From positions 1 to 5,807 of the forward strand of contig JAFGIH010000720.1 of the NCBI GenBank assembly GCA_016929985.1: a stretch of DNA of 5,807 nt. The letters run 5' to 3'. The position numbers and the translations under genes were made by a program. The notes beneath the pieces were generated by a model. The model was given only the letters and a program-made list of their open reading frames with translations. It was not told the origin of the DNA and did no database searches. This document shows positions 4,939-5,807 of this stretch, in pieces (position 1 is the stretch's first letter; each line of letters begins with the position of its first letter). Origin of the DNA: Thermoleophilia bacterium. Its GTDB lineage: Bacteria; Actinomycetota; Thermoleophilia; RBG-16-64-13.

Positions 4939-5807
4939 ATGGAGGAGCAAGATCTCTTCAGTGCAGGCCTCAAGGCCGACCTCTCGTCGCACGCTCCGTT
5001 GGCCGCGCGTATGAGGCCGCGCCGTCTTGACGAAGTGGTCGGCCAGACTCACCTGCTCGGCGACGGGGCGTCGCTCAGGGTGGCTATCGACACAAAGACG
5101 GTCGGGTCCATGATCTTCTTCGGCCCCCCAGGCACCGGAAAGACCACGGTCGCGCGCTTGGTCGCGGCGGAGACAGGGTCGGTGTTCGAAGAGCTTTCCG
5201 CGGTCAGCTCAGGAGTGGCCGAAGTACGAAAAGTGATCGATCGGGCTCGTGATCGCCGGGGTCAGACGGGCCGCCGGACGGTTCTCTTCATCGATGAGAT
5301 CCATCGTTTCTCGAAAGCGCAGCAGGATGCGCTGCTGCATGCGGTCGAGGATGGTATCGTGACGCTGATCGGGGCCTCTACAGAGAACCCCTACTTCGAG
5401 GTCATACCGGCCCTGATCTCCCGATGTGAGCTTTATCAGTTCCAGCTTTTGTCTGACGAGGACATCCACTCCCTGCTCGAACGGGCCGTTGCCGCGCAGG
5501 AGCAGGCGCCGGTCGAGGCGTCGGTGCTCGACGTCATCGCTCACGGCGCGTTGGGGGATGCACGCCGGGCGTTCACCATCCTCGAACGGTCGTTGGTGCT
5601 GGCCCGCTCGAAGGGTTTGGACGGCCCCGATGAGGCTACGGTCGAAGAGGCAGCCCAACGGAAGCTGGTGCTGTACGACAAAGGATCCGATGCGCACTAC
5701 GACGTCATATCGGCCTTCATCAAGAGCCTGCGCGGGTCCGACCCCGACGCCGCGCTCTACTACCTCGCTGTGATGCTCACCGGCGGTGAAGACCCCAAGT
5801 TCATCGC
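4939..5807 (+). CDS. rarA: Replication-associated recombination protein A (RarA/MgsA/YcaJ), AAA+ ATPase, 3'-truncated by window edge
   Basis: RarA is a clamp-loader-like AAA+ ATPase of the bacterial Mgs1/WRNIP1 family that acts at stalled or damaged replication forks. The window holds 289 codons of a protein usually about 420-450 residues long; the C-terminal tetramerisation part is mostly outside. Visible elements are PLAARMRPRRLDEVVGQTHL (20-39), Walker A GPPGTGKTT (62-70), Walker B LFIDEIHRF (116-124), sensor 1 in GASTENPYFEV (145-155), an arginine finger in ISRCE (Arg162) and sensor 2 in GDARRAF (206-212). YDKGSDAHYDVISAFIKSLR, GSDPDAALYYLA and GEDPKFI are RarA signatures that separate it from RuvB and DnaX. 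Start ATG 4939 is the first possible start, since an in-frame TAG lies at 4927-4929 and conserved sequence follows soon after. There is no Shine-Dalgarno; the gene is probably leaderless. The N-terminal EQDLF (3-7) resembles a beta-clamp-binding pentamer. Confidence 0.95.
   Translation, partial: MEEQDLFSAGLKADLSSHAPLAARMRPRRLDEVVGQTHLLGDGASLRVAIDTKTVGSMIFFGPPGTGKTTVARLVAAETGSVFEELSAVSSGVAEVRKVIDRARDRRGQTGRRTVLFIDEIHRFSKAQQDALLHAVEDGIVTLIGASTENPYFEVIPALISRCELYQFQLLSDEDIHSLLERAVAAQEQAPVEASVLDVIAHGALGDARRAFTILERSLVLARSKGLDGPDEATVEEAAQRKLVLYDKGSDAHYDVISAFIKSLRGSDPDAALYYLAVMLTGGEDPKFI

Noticed and set aside
5209..5697. Minus-strand open frame of 162 codons opposite rarA.
   Set aside because: It is an antisense shadow; the plus strand encodes AAA+ motifs throughout this stretch.

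Overview
The window is GC-rich, densely packed bacterial chromosomal DNA. It holds the distal part of a type II fatty-acid synthesis (fab-acc) operon, followed by two DNA-metabolism genes on opposite strands. The gene style points to an actinobacterium: high GC, frequent GTG starts, a TAGAAT -10 box that appears to give a leaderless mRNA, and a small Actinobacteria-type HNH endonuclease. Separate bacterial-type accD and accA, rather than the acyl-CoA carboxylase beta subunits of mycobacteria and streptomycetes, suggest an early-branching lineage such as Coriobacteriia. The lineage is an inference; no marker gene fixes it.

Layout, left to right. (1) Positions 1-4356, plus strand: fabD (5' end outside the window), fabG, fabF, accD and accA. 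The genes are tightly joined: a 4-base overlap for fabD/fabG, a 21-base gap with a near-perfect Shine-Dalgarno for fabG/fabF, and 8-base overlaps for fabF/accD and accD/accA. They read as one transcription unit whose promoter lies upstream of the window. (2) Positions 4332-4838, minus strand: a small HNH endonuclease gene that meets accA tail to tail and overlaps its last 25 bases. (3) Positions 4839-4938: a short divergent intergenic region with a TAGAAT box facing each way. (4) Positions 4939-5807, plus strand: the first 289 codons of rarA (mgsA/ycaJ family AAA+ ATPase), running off the right edge.

How the genes work together. AccA and AccD form the carboxyltransferase that makes malonyl-CoA. 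FabD moves the malonyl group to acyl carrier protein, FabF condenses it onto the growing acyl chain, and FabG reduces the resulting 3-ketoacyl-ACP. The unit lacks acpP at its usual place between fabG and fabF, and lacks accB, fabZ and accC at their usual place between fabF and accD, so these must be encoded elsewhere. HNH and RarA belong to DNA processing and fork maintenance and have no evident link to lipid synthesis.

This is largely an ordinary housekeeping region. I found no mobile element, CRISPR array, RNA gene or clear novel system. The points most worth a second look are the probable leaderless start of rarA, the compacted fab-acc gene order, the accA/HNH tail overlap and the uncharacterised HNH gene beside rarA.
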